DNA of 64,000 nt from Halomonas heilongjiangensis. GTDB lineage: Bacteria; Pseudomonadota; Gammaproteobacteria; Pseudomonadales; Halomonadaceae. Where the stretch lies: the NCBI RefSeq assembly GCF_002879645.1, contig NZ_PNRE01000019.1:1-64000 (forward strand), read 5' to 3'. Below, one piece after another: positions 25,867 to 34,555 of the stretch. The first letter of the stretch is position 1. Each line of letters starts with the position of its first letter. A program made the position numbers and the translations under genes. Below the pieces are notes generated by a model. That model saw nothing but the letters and a program-made list of their open reading frames with translations, had not been told where the DNA came from and made no database searches.

Positions 25867-27078
25867 CTATCGTTCCAGCCCCATGGCGCGCCGGGCCAGG
25901 GTACGGCGCAACGGCCCCACCAGGTTCAACCCCACCAGTCCGGCGGCCCGGGCGTGGGAGAGCAACGAGCTGTCGATCCCGAACAGGCGGATCAGGCCAT
26001 CGCTGAAGCGGATCACGTTGTGGCGGTCGGCGCCTCGCCGGGATTCGAAGTCGGCCAGCACGGCCATGCCGCCGACCGGCTCGCCGCGGGCCAGGCCATG
26101 CTCCAGGGCGGCGATCAGGTCCATCACCCCGCGCAGGGCCAGGTTGAACCCCTGGCCGGCCACCGGGTGCAGCGAATGCGCGGCATTGCCGAGCACGGCG
26201 AGCCCGGGACGCACGGCCTCCCGGGCGGTGATCAGCGACAGCGGGTAGGCGTGGCGGCTGCCGACCCGGCGAAAGCGCCCGGCCCGCTCACCGAAGGCGC
26301 GCTGCAGCTCGGTGAGGAAGGCGCCATCGGAGAGTGCCAGCCGCCGTGTCTCGTGCCCCATGGCGTGGGTCCAGATCAGCTCCATGGCCTGGCCACGCAG
26401 CGGCAACAGGGCGATGGGCCCCTCGCCGGTGAAGCGCTCCCAGGCCACCCCGTCGTGGGGCTCGCTCACCTCCACGCTGGCGATCAGGGCCACCTGGTCG
26501 TAGGGCTGCTCGCGGCTCTCGATGCCGAGGCGCTCCTTGAGGCCGGAGCGGCCGCCGTCGGCCAGCACCGTCAACCCCGCCTGGAGCCGGCTGCCGTCGG
26601 AGAGGCGCAGCCGATAGCCTCCCGCCGCAGGGCGTATCGTCTCGACCCGGGCGGGACAGTGCCAGGCCAGCGGCAGTAGCGCCAGCCGACGATGGAGCAC
26701 CCGCCCCATCCAGGCGTTGGGGATCACGTGGCCCAGCGCCTCGACGCCCAGCTCATCGCTGCGCAGCCGGGTCGCCCCGAGGCGGCCCTGCTCGCTGACG
26801 TGGATCCGGCGAATCGCTGCGGCCTGCTCGGCCATGGCCGGCCACAGGCCCATGCCCGCGAAGTGTGTCGCCGAGCCCTGGGCGATGGCGCTGGCCCGGG
26901 CATCGAAGCTGGGCTGCCAGGGCGCCTCCGCTCGGTCGAGCAGGGGGGCGGCCTCGATCACCGCCACCGACAGCCCCCGCCGCTCGATCAGCGGCCCCAG
27001 GGCACAGCCCAGGCTCGCCCCCACCAGGCCGCCGCCGACGATGGCGATGTCCACTCGCTGCTCCGCGGCACCCGTCAT
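25867..27078 (-). CDS. ubiH: 2-octaprenyl-6-methoxyphenol hydroxylase
   Basis: 403 residues of the same FAD monooxygenase family: DIAIVGGGLVGASLGCAL at the N-terminus, FDARASAIAQGSATHFAGMGLW, LTVLADGGRSGLKERLGI, and AVLGNAAHSLHPVAGQGFNLALRG. The GNAAH variant (Asn for Asp) and the FDAR...A block favour UbiH, which hydroxylates ring carbon C1. It lies downstream of pepP with 64 nt between them and 9 nt upstream of ubiI. Ubiquinone is needed for aerobic respiration. Confidence 0.92.
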   Translation of the reverse strand: MTGAAEQRVDIAIVGGGLVGASLGCALGPLIERRGLSVAVIEAAPLLDRAEAPWQPSFDARASAIAQGSATHFAGMGLWPAMAEQAAAIRRIHVSEQGRLGATRLRSDELGVEALGHVIPNAWMGRVLHRRLALLPLAWHCPARVETIRPAAGGYRLRLSDGSRLQAGLTVLADGGRSGLKERLGIESREQPYDQVALIASVEVSEPHDGVAWERFTGEGPIALLPLRGQAMELIWTHAMGHETRRLALSDGAFLTELQRAFGERAGRFRRVGSRHAYPLSLITAREAVRPGLAVLGNAAHSLHPVAGQGFNLALRGVMDLIAALEHGLARGEPVGGMAVLADFESRRGADRHNVIRFSDGLIRLFGIDSSLLSHARAAGLVGLNLVGPLRRTLARRAMGLER

Positions 27079-27142
27079 CGAGGCCTCCCGATCATTTCAT
27101 AATGTACATTACATAAAGGCATTTCGCGGAGTTCCCGGCTGG

Positions 27143-28480
27143 TCACTTTCTGGCCATCAGCGCCTCGATCTCGGCCACCCGCTTGGGCACCCCGGCGGTG
27201 AGCACCTCGTGGCCGGTGGCGGTGACCGCCACGTCGTCCTCGATACGGATGCCGATCCCGCGGAAGGGCTCGGGGATGTCGTCGGCGGCGGGCACGTAGA
27301 GCCCCGGCTCGATGGTCAGCACCATGCCCGGCTCCAGCGGGCGGGGCTGGTCATCCCGGCGGTAGCGGCCCACGTCGTGGACGTCGAGCCCCAGCCAGTG
27401 GGAGGTGGAGTGCAGGTAGAAGCGACGATAGCTCTCGTCGTCGATGCGGACCTGCACCTCGCCCTCGAGCAACCCCAGGCCGATCAACCCCTCGGTGAGG
27501 CCATGCACCACCAGATCGTGGATCTCGGCCAGGGTGGCACCCGGCCGCACGGCCGCCACGGCCCGCTCCTGCACCTCCAGCACCAGCTCGTAGAGCGCGC
27601 GCTGGGCCTCGCCGAAGCGCCCATTGACCGGGAAGGTGCGGGTGATGTCGCCGGCATAGAGGTCGAATTCGGCACCGGCGTCGATCAGCACCAGGTCGCC
27701 ATCGCGCAGCGCCTCGCGATTCTCGATGTAGTGCAGCACACAGGCATTGATGCCGCCACCGACGATACTGGCGTAGGCCGGGCCGCTGCCGCCCTGCCAG
27801 CGGAACTCGTGCTCCAGCTCTGCCTGCAGCTGATATTCGGCGAGCCCCGGCCGGGCCGCCTGCATGGCACGCACGTGGGCCCGGGCCGAGATGTCCGCGG
27901 CGTGGCGGATCAGGGCCAGCTCGGTGTCGCTCTTGACCAGGCGTCGCTCGTGGAGCAGCGGGGCGATATCGGCGAAGGCCTCGGGCGGGCGAGCCCCGCG
28001 GCGCACGCGGGCCGCCAGGCGGCCGCGCAGCTCGTCGGCCAGGGCGAGGGCCTCGGCGTCGGCCAGAGGCACGTAGAGCGTACGGCGGCCATCGAGCAGC
28101 GCCTCGAGACGCGCGTCGCGCTCGGCATTCTCGAAGGCCTGGTCGACCCCATGCTCGCGGACGGCCCCCTCGGCGCCGAGGCGGATGCCGGTCCAGGCCT
28201 CCAGGGTCGGGTCGCGGTCCTGGCAGAACAGCACGCTCGCGCCTTCCGCACGGCCCGGCAGCAGGACCAGCAGGGCATCGGGCTCGGGAAAGCCGGTCAG
28301 GTAGTGGAAGTCGCTGTCCTGGCGGAAGGGGAATTCACTGTCGCGCGACCGGCTGACCAGGGCCGCGCCGGGCAGCAGCACGGCGCTGTCGGCCGGCAGC
28401 GCCTCCATCAGCGACCGCCGGCGGGCACGGTACTCGTCGTTGCCGATCGGGGCGGGGCGGGGCAGGGTCTCGGGCAGCAT
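27143..28480 (-). CDS. pepP: Xaa-Pro aminopeptidase P
   Basis: 445 residues, as in E. coli PepP (441). The N-terminal aminopeptidase-P domain (YRARRRSLMEALPADSAVLL, DSDFHYLTGFPEPDALL) is followed by a pita-bread metallopeptidase domain. Di-manganese ligands are seen in LVLIDAGAEFDLYAGDITRTF, HSTSHWLGLDVHDVG, LTIEPGLYVP and GIRIEDDVAVT. It removes N-terminal residues preceding proline in the cytosol. It sits between ygfB and ubiH in the conserved order. Confidence 0.96.
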   Translation of the reverse strand: MLPETLPRPAPIGNDEYRARRRSLMEALPADSAVLLPGAALVSRSRDSEFPFRQDSDFHYLTGFPEPDALLVLLPGRAEGASVLFCQDRDPTLEAWTGIRLGAEGAVREHGVDQAFENAERDARLEALLDGRRTLYVPLADAEALALADELRGRLAARVRRGARPPEAFADIAPLLHERRLVKSDTELALIRHAADISARAHVRAMQAARPGLAEYQLQAELEHEFRWQGGSGPAYASIVGGGINACVLHYIENREALRDGDLVLIDAGAEFDLYAGDITRTFPVNGRFGEAQRALYELVLEVQERAVAAVRPGATLAEIHDLVVHGLTEGLIGLGLLEGEVQVRIDDESYRRFYLHSTSHWLGLDVHDVGRYRRDDQPRPLEPGMVLTIEPGLYVPAADDIPEPFRGIGIRIEDDVAVTATGHEVLTAGVPKRVAEIEALMARK

Positions 28481-28515
28481 CGCGGCTCCTCGGTGGTGGT
28501 GAGTGGGTGGCGGCG

Positions 28516-29094
28516 TCAGTGACGGGTCTCGTCATCGGTCCGCTCGACCTGCGGCTTGCCCGGATGCTGTTCGGTGTAGAGCAGCATGGCGGCCATGCGG
28601 GCATGCTCGGTCAGGGCGAAGAGGTCGTTCTCGTTCTCGGGGCTGTCGTCGATATCGGTCTCGATGCCGGCGATGCCTTCCAGGTCGTCCAGGGCCTCGC
28701 GCAGGGGCAGCGACCAGGCCTGGCGGGGCGCCTCGCCGGCATCCTGGACCACCTCGAGGAAGCCCAGCGTCCACTCCTTGAGGCCCTGGGCACGCTCGGC
28801 CAGGGAGAACAGCTCGTCCGGCAGCAGCGGCTCGAAGCCGAGCTCCGCCGCCGAGAGGGCGTCCAAGGCCTGGCGCCGCCAGGCCAGGAAGCGCTCGGCG
28901 GCTTGCGCGTCGCGAGGCTGCTCGACGCCGAGGGCGAGGCTGACCTGCTCCAGCCAGGCCTCGGCGGAGAGATCCTGGAGGGCCAGGGCGGCGCATAGCC
29001 TGCCGTCGAGGAAGGCCGGTGACTGCATGCTGCCATGCAGCAGGAAGAGGTCGGCGATGGTGGAGAAATCCAGGCGTTCGTTGATCAGTGACAT
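28516..29094 (-). CDS. ygfB: UPF0149 family protein YgfB
   Basis: 192 residues from MSLINERLDFSTIADLF. The alpha-helical UPF0149 core is evident: LHGSMQSPAFLDGRLCAALA near the start, LLPDELFSLAERAQGLKEWTLGFL (about 100-123) and LREALDDLEGIAGIETD. Members are small cytosolic helical proteins; YgfB of Pseudomonas aeruginosa affects beta-lactam resistance through regulation of ampDh3, but a general mechanism is not known. It is divergent from zapA over 183 bp and lies 35 nt upstream of pepP. Longer upstream readings are Arg/Gly-rich and look noncoding. Confidence 0.88.
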   Translation of the reverse strand: MSLINERLDFSTIADLFLLHGSMQSPAFLDGRLCAALALQDLSAEAWLEQVSLALGVEQPRDAQAAERFLAWRRQALDALSAAELGFEPLLPDELFSLAERAQGLKEWTLGFLEVVQDAGEAPRQAWSLPLREALDDLEGIAGIETDIDDSPENENDLFALTEHARMAAMLLYTEQHPGKPQVERTDDETRH

Positions 29095-29277
29095 AGCGAA
29101 AGTCCGTGATGGGGCCGTGCACGCAGAGGGCGACGATGTCCCCGGGCGCGTTGACCGCCCGAGAACGGCTCTCTTATAGTGAGGATCGAATCGATTCCAT
29201 CCCTGGATGTTAACGCATCGGGCCACCGGGAGGCGCGGCCATCGCCCCCGCCCGACTGGACCGAACCGGAGCCCGTC

Positions 29278-29577
29278 ATGACCGATGCCTCGCGGCCGAC
29301 CACCGAAATCACCCTGCTGGGGCGTAGTTACGTCATCGCCTGCCCGCCGGACGAGCAGGACAAGCTCGAGCGGGCCGCCCGCTATCTGGATCGGGCCATG
29401 CACGGCATCCATGCCCGCGGCAAGGTGCTGGGTGCCGAGAAGATCGCCATCATGGCGGCGCTGAACATCACCAACGAGCTGCTGGAGACGCTCGAGGCCC
29501 AGCGCGAAGGCGAGCAGAGCCTGAGCCAGTTGAGCGCCCGCCTCGAGCAGGCCCTCACCGACACGCCCCGCCGATAG
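29278..29577 (+). CDS. zapA: Cell division protein ZapA
   Basis: 99 residues from MTDASRPTTEITLLGRSYVI. The N-terminal globular part has the ZapA pattern ITLLGRSYVIACPPDEQDKLERAARYLD; the rest is a coiled coil (VLGAEKIAIMAALNITNELLETLEAQ...LSARLEQAL). ZapA binds FtsZ and cross-links protofilaments in the Z-ring. The gene precedes the 6S RNA and fau genes, the standard gammaproteobacterial arrangement. Confidence 0.95.
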   Translation: MTDASRPTTEITLLGRSYVIACPPDEQDKLERAARYLDRAMHGIHARGKVLGAEKIAIMAALNITNELLETLEAQREGEQSLSQLSARLEQALTDTPRR

Positions 29578-29589
29578 GCAATCAGCGCT

Positions 29590-29617
29590 TTGGCCCCATC
29601 GCTCGCTCTGTTAGGAT
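29590..29617 (+). promoter_or_regulatory. Candidate 6S RNA promoter
   Basis: TTGGCC (29590-29595) and TAGGAT (29612-29617) are separated by 16 nt and lie 5 nt before the predicted 5' end of the 6S RNA. Confidence 0.5.
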
Positions 29618-29621
29618 GAAG

Positions 29622-29807
29622 AGGTTCCCTGGGGTGTTTGCCAGTCGTTATCGTCCCTCGAGCCTATGCGCAGTACCCAGGGGGCCATATGCTAGCCGGA
29701 CCCGTGTGCATGTCCGTGCGTCGGAAAGCCTGACGGTTCGGCTGCGGCCACCCACCTTGAACCACTGGGTTCAAGGGCCAGAACGACAGCGGCACTCTGG
29801 GGAACCT
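29622..29807 (+). ncRNA. ssrS: 6S RNA
   Basis: About 185 nt between zapA and fau. The ends pair as GGTTCCC (29623-29629) with GGGAACC (29800-29806). Internal landmarks of gammaproteobacterial 6S RNA are present in order: a GCCAGTCG segment near the 5' side, TCGGAAAGCCTGACGG in the 3' half, and the conserved hairpin CCTTGAACC...GGTTCAAGG (about 29755-29776). The central bubble mimics an open promoter and sequesters sigma70 RNA polymerase in stationary phase. Exact ends are estimated from the closing stem. Confidence 0.92.
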
Positions 29808-29815
29808 CATCCGAC

Positions 29816-30448
29816 ATGACCACCATGCAGGATATCGCCGCACCCTTGGCCTTCGACGGCCCCCGCCATGAGCTGCGCCGTGAGTTGCGGCGACGCCGGC
29901 GTGCCCTGACTCCCCGCCAGCGTCGCGACGCCTCCCGGCGGCTGTGTCGCCGGCTCAAGCAACTTCCCGAAGTCCAGCGTGCCCGGCGCGTGGCCCTCTA
30001 CCTGCCCAACGATGGCGAGATCGACCCCACGGGGCTGCTCCCCTGGTTCCGGCAGCGTCATGCCCGCGTGCACCTGCCGGTGCTCAAGCCGCTCTCCCAC
30101 AATGCGCTGTGGTTCGTCCACTACCATGCCGGCACCCCGATGACCGCGAATCGCTTCGGCATACCCGAGCCGAACACCCGCCATGGCGCCCACCGCGCCC
30201 GCCGGTGCCCGGCCTGGGCGCTGGACCTGATCCTGCTGCCACTGGTCGGTTTCGACGGCGATGGCCAGCGCATGGGCATGGGCGGCGGCTTCTACGACCG
30301 CACCCTGGCCTTCACCCGCCGCCCGGGGCCACGCCCCCGGCTGATCGGCCTGGCCCACGATTGCCAGCGGGTCGAGCGTTTGCCGGTCGCCCCCTGGGAC
30401 GTACCGCTCGATGCCATCGTCAGCGACGCACGGATCATCCGCCCCTGA
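29816..30448 (+). CDS. fau: 5-formyltetrahydrofolate cyclo-ligase
   Basis: 210 residues. Motifs of the 5-FTHF cyclo-ligase family: RHELRRELRRRRRALTPRQRRDAS near the N-terminus, VALYLPNDGEIDP, GIPEPN and the ATP-binding loop LILLPLVGFDGDGQRMGMGGGFYDRTLA, followed by GLAHDCQRVERLPVAPWDVPLDAI. It converts 5-formyltetrahydrofolate to 5,10-methenyltetrahydrofolate with ATP. It begins about 9 nt after the 6S RNA, and processing of a joint 6S-fau transcript is the usual arrangement. Confidence 0.95.
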   Translation: MTTMQDIAAPLAFDGPRHELRRELRRRRRALTPRQRRDASRRLCRRLKQLPEVQRARRVALYLPNDGEIDPTGLLPWFRQRHARVHLPVLKPLSHNALWFVHYHAGTPMTANRFGIPEPNTRHGAHRARRCPAWALDLILLPLVGFDGDGQRMGMGGGFYDRTLAFTRRPGPRPRLIGLAHDCQRVERLPVAPWDVPLDAIVSDARIIRP

Positions 30449-30455
30449 GACGCGA

Positions 30456-30482
30456 ACGGGCCGATGCGATGCATCGGCCCGT
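30456..30482. terminator. Terminator-like hairpin between fau and a small membrane-protein gene
   Basis: ACGGGCCGATGC (30456-30467) and GCATCGGCCCGT (30471-30482) form a perfect 12-bp stem with a 3-nt loop, 7 nt after the fau stop. There is no T-run on either side. It may act for both converging genes (fau and the 31-residue gene at 30526). Confidence 0.65.
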
Positions 30483-30525
30483 GTGTCCTGCGGTTCTGGT
30501 CATGGCGCTGTCGGCCGGCATCGAA

Positions 30526-30621
30526 CTAGCTTCCCACCAGCGCCTGGGCATAGCCGGTTGCCACGACGCCGATGCCGAAGACCAGCAGCAGTGCCATGAC
30601 CAGATCGGGCTTGCGCTTCAT
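30526..30621 (-). CDS. Small 31-residue single-span membrane protein
   Basis: The minus strand reads MKRKPDLVMALLLVFGIGVV followed by ATGYAQALVGS and a TAG stop. A basic N-terminus (KRK) precedes one hydrophobic helix (about residues 7-24), so it is probably an inner-membrane peptide with its N-terminus inside. A good ribosome site (CGGAG, 7 nt spacing) precedes the ATG, and a converging hairpin follows. I recognise no function. The gene has its own 223-bp upstream region before ilvA ends, which argues for a separate transcription unit or read-through from ilvA. Length and translation signals make it more credible than a random reading frame. Confidence 0.62.
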   Translation of the reverse strand: MKRKPDLVMALLLVFGIGVVATGYAQALVGS

Positions 30622-30741
30622 TGCCTACTCCGTTGGAGACTCGACCGCAAGAGGGTCGGAAGGTGGTGGTAAGGACCTTGTCGAGGTGTCGCCTCGCGCA
30701 GCCAATCAGGCCTCGGCAACGCTGTGACTATAGGGTTACCA

Positions 30742-30771
30742 CCTGCATGATGACAACCATCATCATGCAGG
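30742..30771. repeat. Perfect 11-bp inverted repeat in the ilvA 3' region
   Basis: CCTGCATGATG (30742-30752) and CATCATGCAGG (30761-30771) flank an 8-nt AT-rich spacer. This stretch, 73 nt past the ilvA stop, is AT-rich and lies upstream of the 31-residue gene. It could be the ilvA terminator (no clear T-run on the minus strand) or a regulatory site for the small gene. The rest of 30622-30844 shows nothing else I can name. Confidence 0.5.
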
Positions 30772-30844
30772 AGTTACATTTTTAAACACTCGGTAGCTCT
30801 CGGCTGTACCGTGAGTCAGCGCTCACACCGGGGCGAGATGCGAC

Positions 30845-32359
30845 TCAGGCCATGAACAGCCGATAGGCGGAGTTGTCCGACTCCTTCCAGTAGCGATAGC
30901 CGATCTCGTCGAAGTACTCCTCGACATGGGAGCGGTCGCCATTGGGCACCTGCATGCCCACCAGGACCCGTCCATAGGCCGCGCCATGGTTGCGGTAATG
31001 GAACAGCGAGATGTTCCAGTCCTGGGGCAGATGGGTCAGGAAGTTCATCAGCGCCCCCGGCCGTTCGGGGAACTCGAAGCGGTAGACCTCCTCGTCGAAA
31101 CTCTCCTTCGGCCGGCCACCGCCCAGGTGGCGGATATGCAGCTTGGCCAGCTCGTTGTCGGTAAGGTCCTCCACCGGGTAGCCGGCCTCGCCCAGCTTCT
31201 CGATCAGCGCCTGGCGGTCCTCGCCTCCGGGCTTGACCTGCACGCCGACGAAGATATGGGCGTTCTCCGGGTCCGCATAGCGGTAATTGAACTCGGTGAC
31301 CATGCGCTTGCCGATGGCCTTGCAGAATTTCTTGAAGCTGCCGGGCCGCTCGGGGATGGTCACCGCCAGGATCGCCTCGCGCTGCTCGCCGAGTTCGGTG
31401 CGCTCGGCGATGTGCTGCAGCCGGTCGAAGTTGGTATTGGCCCCGGAGTTGATGCACAGCAGGGTCTGGCCCTCGGCCCCGGTCTGCTGGATGTACTTCT
31501 TGAGCCCGGCCAGCGACAGGGCACCGGAGGTCTCGGAGACCGCCCGGGTGTCCTCGAAGATGTCCTTCACCGCCGCGCACATCTCGTCGGTATTGACGGT
31601 GATGACGTCGTCGATCAGGTCGCGGATGATGGAGAAGGGCACCTTGCCGATCTGGGCCACGGCCACGCCCTCGGCGAAGACCCCGACCTGCTCCAGCACC
31701 ACCCGCTTGCCGGCCGTCATGGCCGCCTTGAGGCAGGCGCTGTCCTCCGACTCGACGCCGATCACCTTGATGTCGGGGCGCAGGTACTTGATGTAGGCGG
31801 CCATGCCGGCGATCAGCCCACCGCCACCCACCGGCACGAAGACCGCGTCCAGGCGGCCGCTGTGCTGGTGCAGGATCTCCATGGCCACGGTGCCCTGGCC
31901 GGCGATCACGTCGATGTCGTCGAAGGGCGGGATGTAGGTGTAACCGTGCTCCTCGATCAGTTCCTGGGCATGCTCGGCGGCCGCCGCGAAGGCATCGCCC
32001 CTGAGCACCACCTTGGCGCCCCGCGCGCGCACCGCCTGCACCTTGATGTCCGGGGTGATGCGCGGCATCACGATCACCGCCTTGACGCCCATCAGCTTGG
32101 CGGCCATGGCCAGGCCCTGGGCATGGTTGCCGGCGGAAGCGGCGATCACGCCCTTGGCCTTCTGCTCCTCGCTGAGCTGGGCCATCTTGTTGTAGGCGCC
32201 ACGAATCTTGAAGGAGAAGACCGGCTGCAGGTCCTCGCGCTTGATCAGGATCTGGTTGTTGAAGCGACGGGAGAGGAAGGGGGCCGGGGAGATCGGCGTT
32301 TCCCGGGCGGCTTCATAGACCCGGGCCTGGAGAATCTTCTTGACGGTAGCTTCGAGCAT
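30845..32359 (-). CDS. ilvA: Threonine ammonia-lyase, biosynthetic
   Basis: 504 residues, the long form of E. coli IlvA (514). The catalytic PLP domain has the Schiff-base Lys in FSFKIRGAYNKM, the GVIAASAGNHAQG and phosphate-cradling PVGGGGLIAG motifs. Two C-terminal ACT-like regulatory domains (about 325-410 and 420-504; ILAVTIPERPGSFKKF and YRFEFPERPGALMNFL) mediate isoleucine inhibition and valine activation. It deaminates threonine to 2-oxobutanoate, the first committed step of isoleucine synthesis. It is divergent from rpiA, an arrangement also known in Pseudomonas. Confidence 0.97.
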   Translation of the reverse strand: MLEATVKKILQARVYEAARETPISPAPFLSRRFNNQILIKREDLQPVFSFKIRGAYNKMAQLSEEQKAKGVIAASAGNHAQGLAMAAKLMGVKAVIVMPRITPDIKVQAVRARGAKVVLRGDAFAAAAEHAQELIEEHGYTYIPPFDDIDVIAGQGTVAMEILHQHSGRLDAVFVPVGGGGLIAGMAAYIKYLRPDIKVIGVESEDSACLKAAMTAGKRVVLEQVGVFAEGVAVAQIGKVPFSIIRDLIDDVITVNTDEMCAAVKDIFEDTRAVSETSGALSLAGLKKYIQQTGAEGQTLLCINSGANTNFDRLQHIAERTELGEQREAILAVTIPERPGSFKKFCKAIGKRMVTEFNYRYADPENAHIFVGVQVKPGGEDRQALIEKLGEAGYPVEDLTDNELAKLHIRHLGGGRPKESFDEEVYRFEFPERPGALMNFLTHLPQDWNISLFHYRNHGAAYGRVLVGMQVPNGDRSHVEEYFDEIGYRYWKESDNSAYRLFMA

Positions 32360-32548
32360 CCTGATATCCCAGAGGAGTGACGCGGGGAGCCGCGGCGCCC
32401 TTTGCTGCGCCGCAGAGAACCCCTATTGGTAGCATCCCGGTCGTGGATCGTCCAGCGCAGAGCCATCGGCAGTGGGCGCCGACTGGCCTATAATGGCGCG
32501 CACCCTTACCTGCCTTTCATCCCCCCCCAGCCACGGGAGAGAAGCCCC

Positions 32549-33223
32549 ATGACCCAGGACGAATTGAAGGACGCCGTGGCCGCGGCCGCCATCGACGAGA
32601 TCGCCCCCTTCCTCGACCGCGATACGGTGCTCGGCATCGGCACCGGCTCCACCGCGAACCGGTTCATCGACCGCCTGGCCGCCCTGCGCGACGACTTCCA
32701 GGGGGCGGTGGCCAGCTCCGAGGCGAGTGCCGAGCGGCTGCGCGGCCACGGCATCGAGGTGTTCGAACTCAACAGCGTAGGCAGCGTCCCCTTCTACATC
32801 GACGGCGCCGACGAAGTGAACGCTCACTTGCACATGATCAAGGGCGGCGGTGCGGCCCTGACCCGCGAGAAGATCGTCGCCGCCTGCGCCGAGAAGTTCA
32901 TCTGCATCGCCGACGCCTCCAAGCGGGTCGAGCGGCTGGGCGACTTCCCGCTGCCGGTGGAGGTGATTCCCATGGCGCGCTCCTACGTGGCCCGGGAACT
33001 GGTCAAGCTGGGCGCCGACCCGGTCTACCGGGAAGGCGTGGTCACCGACAACGGCAACCAGATCATCGACTGCTTCGAGTTCATGATCGACGACCCGGTG
33101 GCCATGGAGGCGCGCCTCGACGCCATCGTCGGCGTGGTCACCAACGGCCTGTTCGCCGCTCGCGGCGCCGACGTGCTGCTGCTGGGTACCGAGAGCGGCG
33201 TGGAGCGCCATACCCCGGCGTGA
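32549..33223 (+). CDS. rpiA: Ribose-5-phosphate isomerase A
   Basis: 224 residues from [20 protein letters not shown], with a GGGAG site upstream. Substrate loops [40 protein letters not shown], and [18 protein letters not shown] are typical of RpiA. It interconverts ribose-5-phosphate and ribulose-5-phosphate in the pentose phosphate pathway. It is convergent with waaA, whose stop is 25 nt away. Confidence 0.97.
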   Translation: MTQDELKDAVAAAAIDEIAPFLDRDTVLGIGTGSTANRFIDRLAALRDDFQGAVASSEASAERLRGHGIEVFELNSVGSVPFYIDGADEVNAHLHMIKGGGAALTREKIVAACAEKFICIADASKRVERLGDFPLPVEVIPMARSYVARELVKLGADPVYREGVVTDNGNQIIDCFEFMIDDPVAMEARLDAIVGVVTNGLFAARGADVLLLGTESGVERHTPA

Positions 33224-33247
33224 TCACCACGGCAAGGAAGTGAGCGC

Positions 33248-34555
33248 TCACTTCGCATCAAGCAGGCGCGCCAGCCCCGCCAGGGTTCTCGCCAGGGCGC
33301 CACGGTTGGCGGTCACCACCCGGCATCCGGCGTCGGCCAGGCGTCGACATTCGGCCCGGTCGGCGAACAGCCGGGCCAGGGCATCGGCCAGCTGTTCGGC
33401 ATCGGCCACCTCCACCAGGGCATCGGCCTCGCGCAGCACCTCGGCGACGTCCTCGAAGTTGGCGAGCTCGGGGCCGGTGAGCACCGGCACCCCCATGGCG
33501 ACCGGTTCGAGCAGGTTGTGGCCGCCGATCGGCACCAGGCTGCCGCCGACGAAGGCCAGGTCGCCGGCACCGTAGAGGGCGAGCAGCTCGCCCATGGTGT
33601 CGCCCAGATAGACCGCCGGGCGCTCGTCGGGCCCCTCGTCACGGGAGCGTCGCACCAGGCTCATGCCCTGCTCCCGGCAGAGCGCGGCCACGGCATCGAA
33701 GCGCCGGGGATGGCGGGGCACCAGGATCAGCAGGGCGTCCGGCACCGTTTCGCGTAGCCGGGCATGGACGGCCAGCAGTTGCTCGTCCTCGCCGGGGTGG
33801 GTGGAGCCGGCCACCCACACGGGCCGGTCACCCAGATGGGCGCGCAAGCGCTCACTCACCGCGAGCGCCCCGACATCCGGCGAGGTGTCGAACTTCAGCG
33901 ACCCCGCCACCTCGGCATGGGCCGGCTCCATGCCCAGCGCCAGGAAGCGTGCGGCGTCGGCGTCGGACTTGGCGGCCAGCCAGTCGACCCGGCTCAGGGC
34001 GTCCCGCATCAGCGGCCGCAGGCGTCGGTACCCCTGGAAGGCCCGCGGCGACAGCCGGCCATTGACCACCGCCACGGGGACGCCTCGGCGCCGGCAGGCG
34101 TGGAGCAGGTTGGGCCACAGCTCGGTCTCGAAGAACAGCGCCAGTTCCGGGCGGAGACGGGCGATGAAGCGCTTCGCCGCGCCGGGGAAGTCCAGCGGCA
34201 CGAAGGCATGGCGCAGGCGCGGGGGTTCGCCGGGTTCCGCCAGCGCCTCGCGCAACGCCTGCACGCGCTCGGCGCCGGTGGCGGTCATGGTGGTGACGGT
34301 GAGTCGATGCCCCGGGTAGTGCGCCAGCAGCGCCTCGATCAGCGGCCGGGCGGCCTGGACCTCGCCCACCGAGGCACAGTGCAGCCAGATCGTTCGCTCA
34401 CCGGCCGGCGCGGGAGGCAGCAAACCCAGCCGTTCCCCCCGGGGGCGGCCGGGCAGCCGTTCGCGCCAGACCCGCCGCCAGATCAGCGGCGCGAGCCCGT
34501 AGAGGAGCACCGAGTAGAGCCGGCGCGCCCAGGGGGCGCCCTGCCGGGCGGCCAT
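33248..34555 (-). CDS. waaA: 3-deoxy-D-manno-octulosonic acid (Kdo) transferase
   Basis: 435 residues, a GT30 inner-membrane enzyme that transfers Kdo from CMP-Kdo to lipid A precursor. N-terminal membrane-associated helix RRLYSVLLYGLAPLIW, then WLHCASVGEVQAARPLI, LFFETELWPNLLHACRRRGVPVAVVNGRLSPRAF, WVAGSTHPGEDE and the donor-site block FVGGSLVPIGGHNLLEP. Its start overlaps the hldE stop by one nucleotide (TGATG), so the two are translationally coupled. Whether it adds one or two Kdo residues cannot be read from sequence, though the Kdo kinase nearby is usually associated with single-Kdo cores. Confidence 0.96.
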   Translation of the reverse strand: MAARQGAPWARRLYSVLLYGLAPLIWRRVWRERLPGRPRGERLGLLPPAPAGERTIWLHCASVGEVQAARPLIEALLAHYPGHRLTVTTMTATGAERVQALREALAEPGEPPRLRHAFVPLDFPGAAKRFIARLRPELALFFETELWPNLLHACRRRGVPVAVVNGRLSPRAFQGYRRLRPLMRDALSRVDWLAAKSDADAARFLALGMEPAHAEVAGSLKFDTSPDVGALAVSERLRAHLGDRPVWVAGSTHPGEDEQLLAVHARLRETVPDALLILVPRHPRRFDAVAALCREQGMSLVRRSRDEGPDERPAVYLGDTMGELLALYGAGDLAFVGGSLVPIGGHNLLEPVAMGVPVLTGPELANFEDVAEVLREADALVEVADAEQLADALARLFADRAECRRLADAGCRVVTANRGALARTLAGLARLLDAK

